Assembly (NCBI RefSeq): GCF_009295825.1
Contig: NZ_WHKF01000005.1
Location: 207,451 to 271,450 of the forward strand
DNA: 64,000 nucleotides
Direction of reading: 5' to 3'
Origin: Marinifilum sp. N1E240
GTDB lineage: Bacteria > Bacteroidota > Bacteroidia > Bacteroidales > Marinifilaceae
A program made the position numbers and the translations under genes. Below, in pieces: positions 37,803 to 46,673 of this stretch. Each line of letters starts with the position of its first letter. The first letter of the stretch is position 1. Under the pieces are notes generated by a model. The model saw nothing but the letters and a program-made list of their open reading frames with translations, ran no database searches and was not told the origin of the DNA.

Positions 37803-39182
37803 TTAGTTAATCTGATTAATTCGAATGCTATCTGCAGCATGTTGGTATTGTTCTTTCAAACTTACTTCAGCTTCTAAATCTGTTCTTAGTTTGGCTTCGT
37901 CCTTTGTTTCTAGCAGTATGGTGTAATTCTCCCAAAACTCTGGATGGTATTCGCTTGGCTCATAAAGTTTATCGTTCCATTTTTGTGGAAGCATTTTGCT
38001 AACTTGATCTGCTTGATCTATGATTTCTGTAAATAAGAACTCCTTAATTAGATGAGGACTTTTTCGTTTTTTATTATTTAGATCGCCCATGTTTGATGTG
38101 AATCCAGCAAAATCTCTTCCGAATGATTTGTAGTAAGTTGGATAAAGTTTGCCTTGGTACTTTTTGTATTTAAGAATACAGTAATAGGACATATATAGTC
38201 TTGATTTAACTTTAGGATTCTTAAAATCCCCTATTTTTAATTCATACAAAGCAAAATCTTTTGTAGATATTAGAATATGTCCCAATCTTATATCAGATGA
38301 TTCTTTAAGCTCTTTAGGGGTAGGCAATATCTTTAGTTTATACATTCTTTCTCCATCTAAATCGAGAATGGTATCCAATTTTATTTGGTGAAAGTTGCTT
38401 TTGTAAATTTTCTTCAAATCGTGCCACATATCACCAATTTTAGCTTGGTGGGCGGTCTTCAATCTTCGAAGGTTTGCAATTGAATTTCTTTCTTCATCTG
38501 TATCTCTAACGAGCTGAAGTAGTTCCTCTTTGCTTGGATTATAATTTTTAGAGTTTTTCTGTGCTTTTTTATATCGAACCTCTTTCCATTGTTTGAAAAA
38601 GTAAAGGTTCTTAGCATCAATTTCTCTATTATCGAAAGTGTTTCTTTTTTCAAGAATATGAACTTTTATTTTTGGCTCCTCGGGTGTTGCGTAGGTGAAC
38701 AGTGCAGCCTCAATTAATTTCATATACTTTTTATCTAGCAAAGATGTTTGTCTTAGAAATCCTTTGTTGATATAGGGCTGATCGGGTTTAAAATTAGGAG
38801 CAGCTTTCATGCATTCTTTCAATATTTTTTTTGGATCGCTCATCAGTTTACTGGCACTCACTTTTACTTCTGATATGTCATAAGAAACAGGTATGAGCTC
38901 TATTTTATTCCCAATCTTTTTAGGATGTATTGAGATACTTTGGTAGCCTAGACTACTAATTAATACTCTAGTATTTAATCCTACCATGGGAATGTAAAGT
39001 TGAAAATCTCCTTCTTTATTGCTTATGGTTCCCTTTGTAGTTTCAGCTACCGATATATTGGCAAAAGGAATGGCTTTTTGGGATTCTTTGTCAATAATTT
39101 TTGACTTGACTTGAATTTGAGCCTGAACATTAGTTAGAAAAATAACTATGATCAGACTTGTACTTAGAATTGCTTTCATCAT
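37803..39182 (-). CDS. Exported protein with carboxypeptidase-regulatory-like domain, paralog 2
   Basis: A 459-residue member of the same family. The signal peptide ends NVQAQ at about 22. The beta-sandwich has AIPFANISVAETTKGTISNK. The family part starts SASKLMSDPKKILKECMKAA and includes FLRQTSLLDKKYMKLIEAAL, IKLDTILDLDGERMYKLKIL and the C-terminal EFWENYTILLETKDEAKLRT. It is a close duplicate of paralog 3: long stretches are identical, and the middle region (residues ~190-260) differs most. Start could be either of two adjacent ATG codons. It sits in tandem, 82 bases after paralog 3. Function unknown. Confidence 0.75.
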   Translation of the reverse strand: MMKAILSTSLIIVIFLTNVQAQIQVKSKIIDKESQKAIPFANISVAETTKGTISNKEGDFQLYIPMVGLNTRVLISSLGYQSISIHPKKIGNKIELIPVSYDISEVKVSASKLMSDPKKILKECMKAAPNFKPDQPYINKGFLRQTSLLDKKYMKLIEAALFTYATPEEPKIKVHILEKRNTFDNREIDAKNLYFFKQWKEVRYKKAQKNSKNYNPSKEELLQLVRDTDEERNSIANLRRLKTAHQAKIGDMWHDLKKIYKSNFHQIKLDTILDLDGERMYKLKILPTPKELKESSDIRLGHILISTKDFALYELKIGDFKNPKVKSRLYMSYYCILKYKKYQGKLYPTYYKSFGRDFAGFTSNMGDLNNKKRKSPHLIKEFLFTEIIDQADQVSKMLPQKWNDKLYEPSEYHPEFWENYTILLETKDEAKLRTDLEAEVSLKEQYQHAADSIRINQIN

Positions 39183-39264
39183 TTTGGTTTCTTATTTTGA
39201 GATTTTAACCCATCTCAGCATTAAAACTTATGGTATTTAATTTCGAAAGTTGATTAGTCACTTT

Positions 39265-40656
39265 TCAATTCACTCTGTTTATCTGAACACTATCTGTAGA
39301 ATGTTGATATTGCTCTTGCATGTTGGATTCACCTTCTAAATCTGTTCTTAGTTTGGCTTCGTCCTTGGTTTCGAGCAGAATGTTGTAATTCTCCCAAAAC
39401 TCAGGGTGGTATTCGCTAGGTTGGTATAGTTTGTCATTCCACTTTTTAGGAATAGTATTAGTTATCTTATCCACATCTTCAATAATCTCTGTGAATAATA
39501 ACTCTCTTGAAATGCGGGGATATTTTTTTTGTTGAATTTGATTTTTTAAGTCGGAAGACATTCCTGTAAAATCTCGCCGGTGCGACTTGTAGTAGGTCGG
39601 ATATAGTTTTTCTTTATAGCGTTTGTACTTTAAAGTAAAGTTTGAGCTGAATAGGTTTGTAAAGCCTATTAGCCTTTTATCTTTTAAATTAGGATTTTGT
39701 ACCCTGGCAAATTTAAGTTCGTATAAAGCGAAATCTTTAGCTGAAACAAGTAGATGTCCTAAATCTATTATAACTCCATTTTTCAATGTTTTAGGAGTTG
39801 GTAGTATTTTTATTTTGTATACCGCTTCTCCATTTCTGTCGAGAATGGTATCGAGTTTAAATTGCGTGTATTTGTTTTTGTAGAGCACATTAAGATTGTA
39901 TCGAAGAGATTTTATATTGGCTTCGTAGGCTGTTTCAAGTTGTATTAAATCACATATAGAATTTTTTTCTTCATCTGCACCTTGTATTAATTCTAGTAAC
40001 TCTTCCTTATTAGGAGTAAAGGTTTCAGCTTCTCTTTGAGCCTTCTTGCGACGCATACTATCCCAATTTTTAAAAAAACTTAAATGTTTAGAGTCAATTT
40101 CTCTATTGTCATAGGTATTTCTTTTCTCAACAATATGCACCTTAGATCTGGATTCATTGGGTGTGGAGTAGGTTAATAAAGCAGCCTCAATTAATTTTAC
40201 ATACTTTTTGTTGAGTAGGTGAGTTTGTCGTAAAAATCCTTTGTTGATATAGGGTTGATTGGGTTTAAAATTAGGAGCAGCTTTCATGCATTCCTTCAAT
40301 ATTTTTTTCGGATCACTCATCAGTTTACTGGCACTTACCTTAACCTCCGAAATATCATAAGTTACTGGAATGAGTTTTATAACTTCTCCTATTTTTTTAG
40401 GATGTATCGAAACTGTTTGATAACCCAAACTACTAACAAGAACTCTTGTGTTAAGCCCCGAAGTACTAATGTATAGTTGAAAATCTCCCTCTTTATTGCT
40501 TATGGTTCCCTTTGTAGTCTCAGCAATGGATATGTTGGCAAAAGGAATGGCTTTTTTGGTTTCTTTGTCAATGATTTTTGACTTAACCTGAATTTGTGCT
40601 GTTGCAGAAAATAAGGAGCACAACAAGAGTGTTGCAATAACAATCGCTTTGTTCAT
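39265..40656 (-). CDS. Exported protein with carboxypeptidase-regulatory-like domain, paralog 3
   Basis: A 463-residue member and the first gene of the five-gene operon ending at 35028. The signal peptide ends SATAQ at about 21. Beta-sandwich, SASKLMSDPKKILKECMKAA and FWENYNILLETKDEAKLRTD blocks match paralog 2 nearly residue for residue. The divergent stretches (after GFLRQT, and around 190-260) are where a partner-specific surface would be expected. Upstream there is no peptide gene but a palindromic repeat element at 40686-40850, so the promoter of this operon is not obvious. Function unknown. Confidence 0.75.
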   Translation of the reverse strand: MNKAIVIATLLLCSLFSATAQIQVKSKIIDKETKKAIPFANISIAETTKGTISNKEGDFQLYISTSGLNTRVLVSSLGYQTVSIHPKKIGEVIKLIPVTYDISEVKVSASKLMSDPKKILKECMKAAPNFKPNQPYINKGFLRQTHLLNKKYVKLIEAALLTYSTPNESRSKVHIVEKRNTYDNREIDSKHLSFFKNWDSMRRKKAQREAETFTPNKEELLELIQGADEEKNSICDLIQLETAYEANIKSLRYNLNVLYKNKYTQFKLDTILDRNGEAVYKIKILPTPKTLKNGVIIDLGHLLVSAKDFALYELKFARVQNPNLKDKRLIGFTNLFSSNFTLKYKRYKEKLYPTYYKSHRRDFTGMSSDLKNQIQQKKYPRISRELLFTEIIEDVDKITNTIPKKWNDKLYQPSEYHPEFWENYNILLETKDEAKLRTDLEGESNMQEQYQHSTDSVQINRVN

Positions 40657-40685
40657 ATTTGGCAGTTTATGAATGTGATTTGGCT

Positions 40686-40850
40686 TAATACCAAATTAAC
40701 TAAAAATTGAGCCTTAAAATTGTTTCTTTTGCGCTTCTGCTTCGTTAAAAAAGATTCACCGTAACTCTGCTATGGCTTACTTTTTCTCCTTGCATAAGCA
40801 CAAAATATTTCAATTTTTATTTGCTCACCCTTTAATGAAATTGGTATAAC
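40686..40850. repeat. MITE-like imperfect palindromic element (~165 bp)
   Basis: Ends are ATACCAAATT (40688-40697) and, inverted, AATTGGTAT (40839-40847). A second inverted pair lies inside: AAAAATTGA (40702-40710) and TCAATTTTT (40810-40818). No open frame of note spans it. Layout and size are those of a miniature inverted-repeat element, but no second copy is in this window to prove mobility. Confidence 0.45.
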
Positions 40851-40969
40851 CTAATAAAATAATTCTATGAATATATGATTTTTGTGCTAAACATTAAGTC
40901 TAAAAAATGTTAAATTATAGACTTTAACTATTAGTTTAGTTTCATTCTGAGATATTAAACGATAATTTT

Positions 40970-41190
40970 TTAAGATTTTAAGGGTTATTTTTATGAATTG
41001 TAGAGGTTGAAGAATCAAAATCAAAGCTTTTTTGAATAAGGGCAGGGGTTTAGGTTTGATTTTAATGCCTCGAAGTATGAATTTGATGCTTTTAGTGTTG
41101 AAATTCAATCCTAAAGTATAGAAATTGAATCCTCTACTCTTGTTTTGCAAGCTTCGAAGAGTCAAATTCAAGCTTTTAGCCTTGTAAATC
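40970..41190. repeat. Degenerate 21-bp tandem repeat (~9-10 units)
   Basis: Read on the minus strand the DNA divides into 21-base units with a loose consensus close to AAAGCATTGAATTTGATACTT. Examples are TTAGGATTGAATTTCAACAC and AGAGGATTCAATTTCTATAC (each shown one base short). Translated in the minus frame the period is seven residues, with hydrophobic residues at alternating positions and a basic residue at the end (GLNFNTK, SIKFILR, GIKIKPK). It lies outside recognised genes. I favour a decaying non-coding repeat; a small basic protein of 108 codons (40887-41213) is possible but unsupported. Confidence 0.6.
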
Positions 41191-41275
41191 AGATAAAAGG
41201 GTATGAAAGTCAAAGGTAGACCTATGGTTTTCTATCCTTTATTTGTCATTTTCGAGCTTCGATATAAGAAAAATA

Positions 41276-41308
41276 AAACGGAACTTTTAAAGGGGTAAAG
41301 TTCCGTTT
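41276..41308 (-). terminator. Intrinsic terminator after the 162-residue gene
   Basis: AAACGGAACTTT and AAAGTTCCGTTT form a 12-bp stem with a 9-base loop. On the minus strand it is followed by T-rich sequence. Confidence 0.75.
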
Positions 41309-41362
41309 TCGAAATTGGCGGAATAAATTCGTGCCTTTAATTAAATCAATTGAATTGTATTA

Positions 41363-41851
41363 TTACTTTTCAGTATTAGCGCTTACTTCCTCCTTTTTTT
41401 TACCATGAGGAAAAAACTGTTTCATTTCTTCATAAATAGGGATAGCCATTTGTTCCTGCTCTCCTGCATAGTAGCGAATTGCACGATAGAATGCCATGGC
41501 ATCATTGTAGTTGTCGTTATCCAGAAGAATTTTTGTATCACTCAAGCGGCGTGTGATGAGCTCAAGTTTTTGAATCATTCCTTCAATTTCTTTTCGAGCT
41601 TTAAAATCGCGTGCGAATTCTTCCATGCTCACAAAGGCAGGAACCAAACTTGGGTTTTGCTGCATAAACAAATGCGCTTTGCCCACCAGTAACTTGTTCG
41701 ATCCGCCAATTTTTCCATAACGTGTTCTTTCTTCAGATGATAGCTCGGGAGCATTCTTGGTTACGGCTGTTAGCAAAGCATCTAAATGGGTATTGTTTTC
41801 GGTTAATTCTTCTTCGGTGAAAACAACTTGGATTAAATCATTGTTTTTCAT
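41363..41851 (-). CDS. Hypothetical protein (162 aa)
   Basis: A soluble, helical, acidic protein that I do not assign to a family. It begins MKNNDLIQVVFTEEELTENN and has ELSSEERTRYGKIGGSNKLL in the middle and AMAFYRAIRYYAGEQEQMAI near the end, with a lysine/glutamate tail. There is no signal peptide. Proteins with the RYGKIGGSNKLLV-type block recur in Bacteroidota in my recollection, without known function. It follows the small HTH gene by 85 bases and is closed by a terminator. It may or may not belong to the peptide-system operon upstream. Confidence 0.65.
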   Translation of the reverse strand: MKNNDLIQVVFTEEELTENNTHLDALLTAVTKNAPELSSEERTRYGKIGGSNKLLVGKAHLFMQQNPSLVPAFVSMEEFARDFKARKEIEGMIQKLELITRRLSDTKILLDNDNYNDAMAFYRAIRYYAGEQEQMAIPIYEEMKQFFPHGKKKEEVSANTEK

Positions 41852-41936
41852 TTTGTTTTTTATTTAAGAATTATTGATTTTCAGGAAGGAAGTTAATGTA
41901 GCCAACTCGCAGCAGATGAAAGTGAAATAGTTTAAA

Positions 41937-42164
41937 TTAAATCTTAATAAGTTTGGATGCTTCGCTCTCAAAAAAATAATATGTACCCCTGATCCTTGAA
42001 TATTCTATTTGGAGTCCGCACTGCTTTAATAGCTTAATTGTGCGATATACCGAACTTACCGAGATATGCAGTTTGTTTGCAAGTTCTTGAGGTGTTCCTG
42101 TTCGTTCTTTTTCGATTAGCTCAATGAGGTAGATTATACGTTTCAGGAATTCTTCGTAGTTCAT
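41937..42164 (-). CDS. Small HTH DNA-binding protein, copy 1 of 2
   Basis: A 75-residue protein that is almost entirely a winged helix-turn-helix of the HTH_11 type: TGTPQELANKLHISVSSVYR is the helix-turn-helix, and LQIEYSRIRGTYYF looks like the wing. It has no ligand or receiver domain. It is a paralog of the 65-residue protein at 52053-52250, which shares TGTP-ELA--L-IS and the IxYSR wing. It lies 18 bases downstream of the adaptor gene, at the end of the transporter operon, so it is the likely regulator of the peptide system; the target is not shown by sequence. Confidence 0.8.
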   Translation of the reverse strand: MNYEEFLKRIIYLIELIEKERTGTPQELANKLHISVSSVYRTIKLLKQCGLQIEYSRIRGTYYFFESEASKLIKI

Positions 42165-42182
42165 TTTAGTAATAAAGGTTTA

Positions 42183-43256
42183 TTAGTTTTTCTGCACTTT
42201 TATTTTATCATTAGTGCTTATTCCTTCCCTAATTTCAATCCGTAAACCATCGGATAATCCCGTTTTAACCGATTGCTTTTTCACATTATAATCTTTGTCC
42301 AATAATTCCACATAGGTACAGTCTTTCTTAAAGATCAAATTGCGTTCTTTTATGGTTATTGCACTGTCTCGGCTGTCTAAAATTACTTCTGCCACAGCTG
42401 AGAATCCTGGGTAGAGCTTAACCTTTTGCGTATTGTTGACTTTGGCCTCGATATCGAATTTCATAATTCCATTTTCTTCTTTGGCCTTTGGAGTAATATG
42501 AGTCAATTCTGCCAAAATCTGTTGATCTTTTAAGGCACTAATTTCTATATTAAGATCCATTCCTTTTTTAAGGTAGACAACGTCAGATTCGTTTACTTTA
42601 GCCTTGAATATAAGCGATTCTAAATTGGCAATGATCGCTAAACTGCTACCTGCATTAAAATTATTTCGTTCTGTTATACTTGCTCCTTCTTTTAGGGGTA
42701 TTTCGAGTACCGTACCCGATACTGTGGAACGAATGAAATTAGGAATGTTTTTTTGATCATTGGTGTATCCTTTTTCAATGATCTCCAATTGTTTTTTAGC
42801 TGATTTCAATTCTTCCTTGCTAATTAAATAAGCATCTTGGTATTTATCAAATTCTTGTTCGGCAACTACCTGTTTTCGAAACAGATTTTGGTATTGCTTG
42901 TATTCCTTTTCGCATTTCGAAAAATTAATTTGGCAGGTGGTAAGGGTATTCGAAGCAGTTTCAATATTTTGTGGGTTGGGTAGAATGCTAACCTCTGCAA
43001 TTAAATCGCCTCTTTTAATGGTATCACCTGCTTTTACATGCATTTTTTTTAGGATCCCAGATATTTGAGATTTAATTTCGATTTCTTTGTTGGGGATGAG
43101 AATGCCGGATAGGTATTGCCTTAATTTAAGATTTACAATTTTTGGTTTTTCAGTAGCAATGTATTTTTCATTGTTTCCACTAAATTTAATTAGTAATAAT
43201 CCACCAATGATGATAACAATAAAGATAATAACGGTAATATTTGCTTTGTTTTTCAT
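42183..43256 (-). CDS. HlyD/MacA-family periplasmic adaptor
   Basis: A 357-residue membrane-fusion protein. One N-terminal membrane helix lies at about 7-25. The lipoyl-like half follows (KSQISGILKKMHVKAGDTIK, residues ~60-90), then a coiled-coil hairpin at about 95-170. The second lipoyl half is STVSGTVLEIPLKEGASITE, and beta-barrel and proximal domains make up the rest. It links an inner-membrane ABC component to an outer-membrane channel; no TolC-like gene is in the window. It lies between the MacB-like permease (8 bases upstream) and the HTH gene. Its MacA-like layout suits the permease; it could equally serve the C39 exporter. Confidence 0.88.
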   Translation of the reverse strand: MKNKANITVIIFIVIIIGGLLLIKFSGNNEKYIATEKPKIVNLKLRQYLSGILIPNKEIEIKSQISGILKKMHVKAGDTIKRGDLIAEVSILPNPQNIETASNTLTTCQINFSKCEKEYKQYQNLFRKQVVAEQEFDKYQDAYLISKEELKSAKKQLEIIEKGYTNDQKNIPNFIRSTVSGTVLEIPLKEGASITERNNFNAGSSLAIIANLESLIFKAKVNESDVVYLKKGMDLNIEISALKDQQILAELTHITPKAKEENGIMKFDIEAKVNNTQKVKLYPGFSAVAEVILDSRDSAITIKERNLIFKKDCTYVELLDKDYNVKKQSVKTGLSDGLRIEIREGISTNDKIKVQKN

Positions 43257-43264
43257 TTTATAAT

Positions 43265-44515
43265 CTATTGGTTGTCTGAATTTAAGGCTTTAATTGGCAT
43301 TACAGAAGCTGCTTTTTTTGCCGGATAAAGTCCGGCAATAGCTCCGGCAAGAACGAGTAAAATAAGTGCTCCAATGGCAATGGGAATATTAACATCCAAA
43401 CCTTTAAATATTGAACCTTTGTCACTAATTATTGCACTCATCGAAGCGTTAATTAGAAATACGATAAGCGAAGCGGCTATTAATCCTACCAAACCTGAAA
43501 TCAAGGTAATGGCGATCGACTCATTTATAATCATAAATAGGATGTTTCCCGGAGGAGCACCTATGGCTTTTCGAACACCAATTTCCTGTGTTCTCTCTTT
43601 CACTACTACAAGCATAATGTTACTCACGCCAACTATTCCGCTCAAGAGCATGCATATGCCTACTATCCATAAAAAGAATTGTATGGATTTGAATAGACTA
43701 TTAAAGGCTTTGGCATCGGCTTGTAAATTTTCTATGTAAATAGCATTTTTATCGTTTTTATGGAAAGAATACCTTTTGGCCAGGTAAGTTTTAAAATATT
43801 CTTCGAATGTGATTGGTGAGGTATCTGAGTTTAAAGAAATACTAAAACAATCAATAGTTTTACCGTAATTGTATTGATCTTTTAATGTTTGATAGGGAAT
43901 ATAAATTTGTTGTTGATTGTTCGAAAACATCGATTTTTCAGCTAATATGCCAACAACTCTTAACCAAACACCATCTAAGGATATGAATTTTCCAATGGCA
44001 TTTTCTTTTCCAAAAAGTGCTTTGGCAATTTGTTTGCCGATAACAACAACCCTGGCATGCGTTTGGTCATCGTTTTTATTAAGTAACCTTCCGTTTTCTA
44101 CTTTAAAGGTTTTAATCTTAAAATAAGAGCTTACTACACCGTAACATTGGAACCTTTTGTACGACTTGAATTTTGAATGCAGCTTTTTACCAGGATAGTT
44201 TATTTCAGGGGAAATTTCCTGTATCTCAGGATATCGTTGAGCAAACATTTTCAATTCATGTTCTTTAAAATCAACAGTTCTTCCCGATCTTTGTCCGGGC
44301 TTCGACATGCTTGTTTCTCCCCCGTAAATCCATAAACTATTCTGAGTGTAATCCTTAAAGAGTACCATGATTCCTTTTTGCAAACCACTACCTGCTCCTA
44401 CCAGTAATACCAAAATGAAAATTCCCCATGCGACTCCAAATCCAGTAAGTAAATTACGGTTTTTGTGCTGTTTAAGCGAATCCCAGGTTTCTTCAAAATC
44501 GTATAAGTTAAGCAT
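43265..44515 (-). CDS. MacB/FtsX-like ABC transporter permease (no ATPase domain)
   Basis: A 416-residue permease. An N-terminal membrane helix at about 22-45 is followed by the periplasmic MacB-PCD domain (~50-260). Three membrane helices of the FtsX domain follow (around 280-305, 330-360 and 375-400), with TQEIGVRKAIGAPPGNILFM between the first two. Classical MacB carries an N-terminal ATPase; here it is absent and no separate ATP-binding gene is nearby. The start overlaps the end of the C39 exporter gene by 8 bases, so it is translated with it. Mechanotransmission-type export with the adaptor downstream is the likely role. Confidence 0.87.
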   Translation of the reverse strand: MLNLYDFEETWDSLKQHKNRNLLTGFGVAWGIFILVLLVGAGSGLQKGIMVLFKDYTQNSLWIYGGETSMSKPGQRSGRTVDFKEHELKMFAQRYPEIQEISPEINYPGKKLHSKFKSYKRFQCYGVVSSYFKIKTFKVENGRLLNKNDDQTHARVVVIGKQIAKALFGKENAIGKFISLDGVWLRVVGILAEKSMFSNNQQQIYIPYQTLKDQYNYGKTIDCFSISLNSDTSPITFEEYFKTYLAKRYSFHKNDKNAIYIENLQADAKAFNSLFKSIQFFLWIVGICMLLSGIVGVSNIMLVVVKERTQEIGVRKAIGAPPGNILFMIINESIAITLISGLVGLIAASLIVFLINASMSAIISDKGSIFKGLDVNIPIAIGALILLVLAGAIAGLYPAKKAASVMPIKALNSDNQ

Positions 44516-46673
44516 ATAACAAATCGTTCCAGTAATTACTATATAGGTTGTTACCTTTTAAAAGCTGCTCATGATTTCCATTGGCTTTTATATTGCCATC
44601 TTCCATAACCAAAATGTTACCATCGAAGGATTTAAGAATGTGCAGACGATGGGTAATGAAAAGAATTGTAATATTTCTTTTCAGATTTTTTAATAAATCA
44701 AGTACGAAATTTTCGGTATTCCTGTCCATGGCCGAAGTGGCCTCGTCAAGTATCAAGACTTGGGGGTGTCGATAGAGTGCTCTGGCCAAGGCTACCATTT
44801 GTTTTTCTCCGCCCGAAAGATTGATGCCTTCTTCGCCAACCAAGGTATGATAGGAGTGATGTAGTTTGCTAAAATACCTGTCCAGACCCAATTGTTTGCA
44901 AAAGGCGATGATTTCCTTCTCCTTTTCTTCTCCATTTTCCATGCAGATATTGTCGAGAATGCTACCATTAAATATTTTAATGGTCTGCGGAACTACACCA
45001 ATTACATTTCTCCAGCTTACTGTTGATACATCTTTTAAGTCGTCACCATTTACTCTTATCTCACCAGAATAGTTGGTGTAAAATTTTTGTACAATTTGTA
45101 GTAAACTACTTTTGCCACATCCATTCTCACCCAATAAAGAGGTGATTTCACCTTTTTTTATGGAAAAGTTGATGTCTTTTAAGAGTGCACCTTGTCCTGG
45201 ATAGGCAAAATTTACATTGTTGAAGTGTAATTCCTCAAAATGGAAAGGATCAGGTGTATCTTCGGTAGTAAATTCCTTTTCTTCTTCGGTGAATTCAAAC
45301 ATGCGTTCTAAGGCTACTCTGGCACCTTGAATGTTGATGTTTGCAAGAACAAGATTTTCGACAGAATTGATTAAAATATTTGTAATACTTAATGAGGCAA
45401 TTAGTTCTCCCAATTGAATTTTTCCTTCCATAAACAAAAAGGATGCATAGGCAATGGTTAGTATCAAGCAGAAGGTGTTGATGCTATCAAGCGATAAATC
45501 AAATTTGGAAGAAAAGGTTCTAAAAGAAAAAATACTTCTTTGGTATTTTTGATAGATTCTCTGTGCTTTGCTTTGAAAGTATTCTTCTTTCTGGAAACTT
45601 TTAATGGAGTGTATGCCATTTGTGGTTTCGATATAATTCGATTCATTAATGGCATGTTGTTGCATTACATCTCTTTGTTTCGATTTAATAGCTTTTAAAT
45701 AGAGTGAGAGAAGTAAAATTAATAAAGGAAGAATGGTCAATGCAAATAAAGCTGTTTCGCTGTTGTAATAGAACAAAAAAGAAAAAGATACGATCAAGAG
45801 TAAAATATCAATTACAGCCTGACCTACCACATACTGAACCGCCGATTGTATGGTTTGACTATCGTTCATTCGTGCGATCATGTCTCCTTGCTTTTTGCTA
45901 TCGAAGAATGATTTTTGCAAATAAATCAACTTGCCAAGGAAATACTTTATCACTCTTTGATTGAATTCAAACGACTGACGAAACATTAACAGTTGTCGCA
46001 CATAGGAGAAAAAGTTGCTCAATAAAAGAAGTAAACCCCAACTGGCAATTCCTTTTAACAAAAGGCTAAAGTTTCTTTGTGGTAGTATATCATCAACCAA
46101 TTGCTCTGTGAAAACGGCCGTTGCCAATCCAAGAACTGCCAGTATTGTGCCTAATAAAATTGATGAAACAAACAGATTTTTATCTTGTACCAAATGATCT
46201 TTTAACCATTTTAGACTTCTATTGGGATGAAATCCATTTGCTCTGAATTCCGAATTAGGTGAGAGTTGCAAAAGGTAACCCGATTGCCAGATTTCCTGCA
46301 GTTCTTCTTCGGTAAATTTAACGATTCCTTCTGCAGGATCTCCTATTATAAACTTGTTGTGCGTATATTGGAAACAGACAATATAGTGTTCAAAGTTCCC
46401 TTCTAAACTTACGTGAAGTATAACTGGCTGATTTAGTTTTTTTAAATCATCAATTCTTCCTTCAAGTCCTTCAGCTTTTAATTGGTTTTGAAGTGCTGAC
46501 TGATACAATCCCAGTAAACTTGTACCTTTGTTATTTGTACCGCTTTCCCTTCTTAATTTTTCCAGGGAGATATCGTTTCCATGATACCTGATGATACTTT
46601 TTAAGCAGGCTACACCACAATCTTTTTCGTCGTGCTGCAGAACCATTGCTTTTTTTATTCTTTTATCGATCAT
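44508..46673 (-). CDS. Peptidase-domain ABC exporter (C39 peptidase, PCAT)
   Basis: A 721-residue half-transporter that cuts off double-glycine leaders and exports the peptide. The N-terminal C39 cysteine peptidase shows Q13, C19 (LQHDEKDCGVACLKS), H96 (EHYIV) and D112 (GDPAEG), the full catalytic set. Six membrane helices span about 165-445. The ATPase has Walker A GENGCGKSSLL, signature LSGGEKQMVALARAL and Walker B VLILDEATSAMD. I start at ATG 46673 (MIDKRIKKAMVLQH), which overlaps the thioredoxin-like gene by 11 bases; an upstream start at 46709 is less likely. It is the natural processing exporter for the two leader peptides in this region. Confidence 0.95.
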   Translation of the reverse strand: MIDKRIKKAMVLQHDEKDCGVACLKSIIRYHGNDISLEKLRRESGTNNKGTSLLGLYQSALQNQLKAEGLEGRIDDLKKLNQPVILHVSLEGNFEHYIVCFQYTHNKFIIGDPAEGIVKFTEEELQEIWQSGYLLQLSPNSEFRANGFHPNRSLKWLKDHLVQDKNLFVSSILLGTILAVLGLATAVFTEQLVDDILPQRNFSLLLKGIASWGLLLLLSNFFSYVRQLLMFRQSFEFNQRVIKYFLGKLIYLQKSFFDSKKQGDMIARMNDSQTIQSAVQYVVGQAVIDILLLIVSFSFLFYYNSETALFALTILPLLILLLSLYLKAIKSKQRDVMQQHAINESNYIETTNGIHSIKSFQKEEYFQSKAQRIYQKYQRSIFSFRTFSSKFDLSLDSINTFCLILTIAYASFLFMEGKIQLGELIASLSITNILINSVENLVLANINIQGARVALERMFEFTEEEKEFTTEDTPDPFHFEELHFNNVNFAYPGQGALLKDINFSIKKGEITSLLGENGCGKSSLLQIVQKFYTNYSGEIRVNGDDLKDVSTVSWRNVIGVVPQTIKIFNGSILDNICMENGEEKEKEIIAFCKQLGLDRYFSKLHHSYHTLVGEEGINLSGGEKQMVALARALYRHPQVLILDEATSAMDRNTENFVLDLLKNLKRNITILFITHRLHILKSFDGNILVMEDGNIKANGNHEQLLKGNNLYSNYWNDLLYA

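Noticed and set aside
40887..41213. 108-codon minus-strand open frame as a protein gene
   Set aside because: It lies on the 21-bp degenerate repeat, whose length is a multiple of three, so the open frame is expected from the repeat. No start signal or family resemblance was seen.
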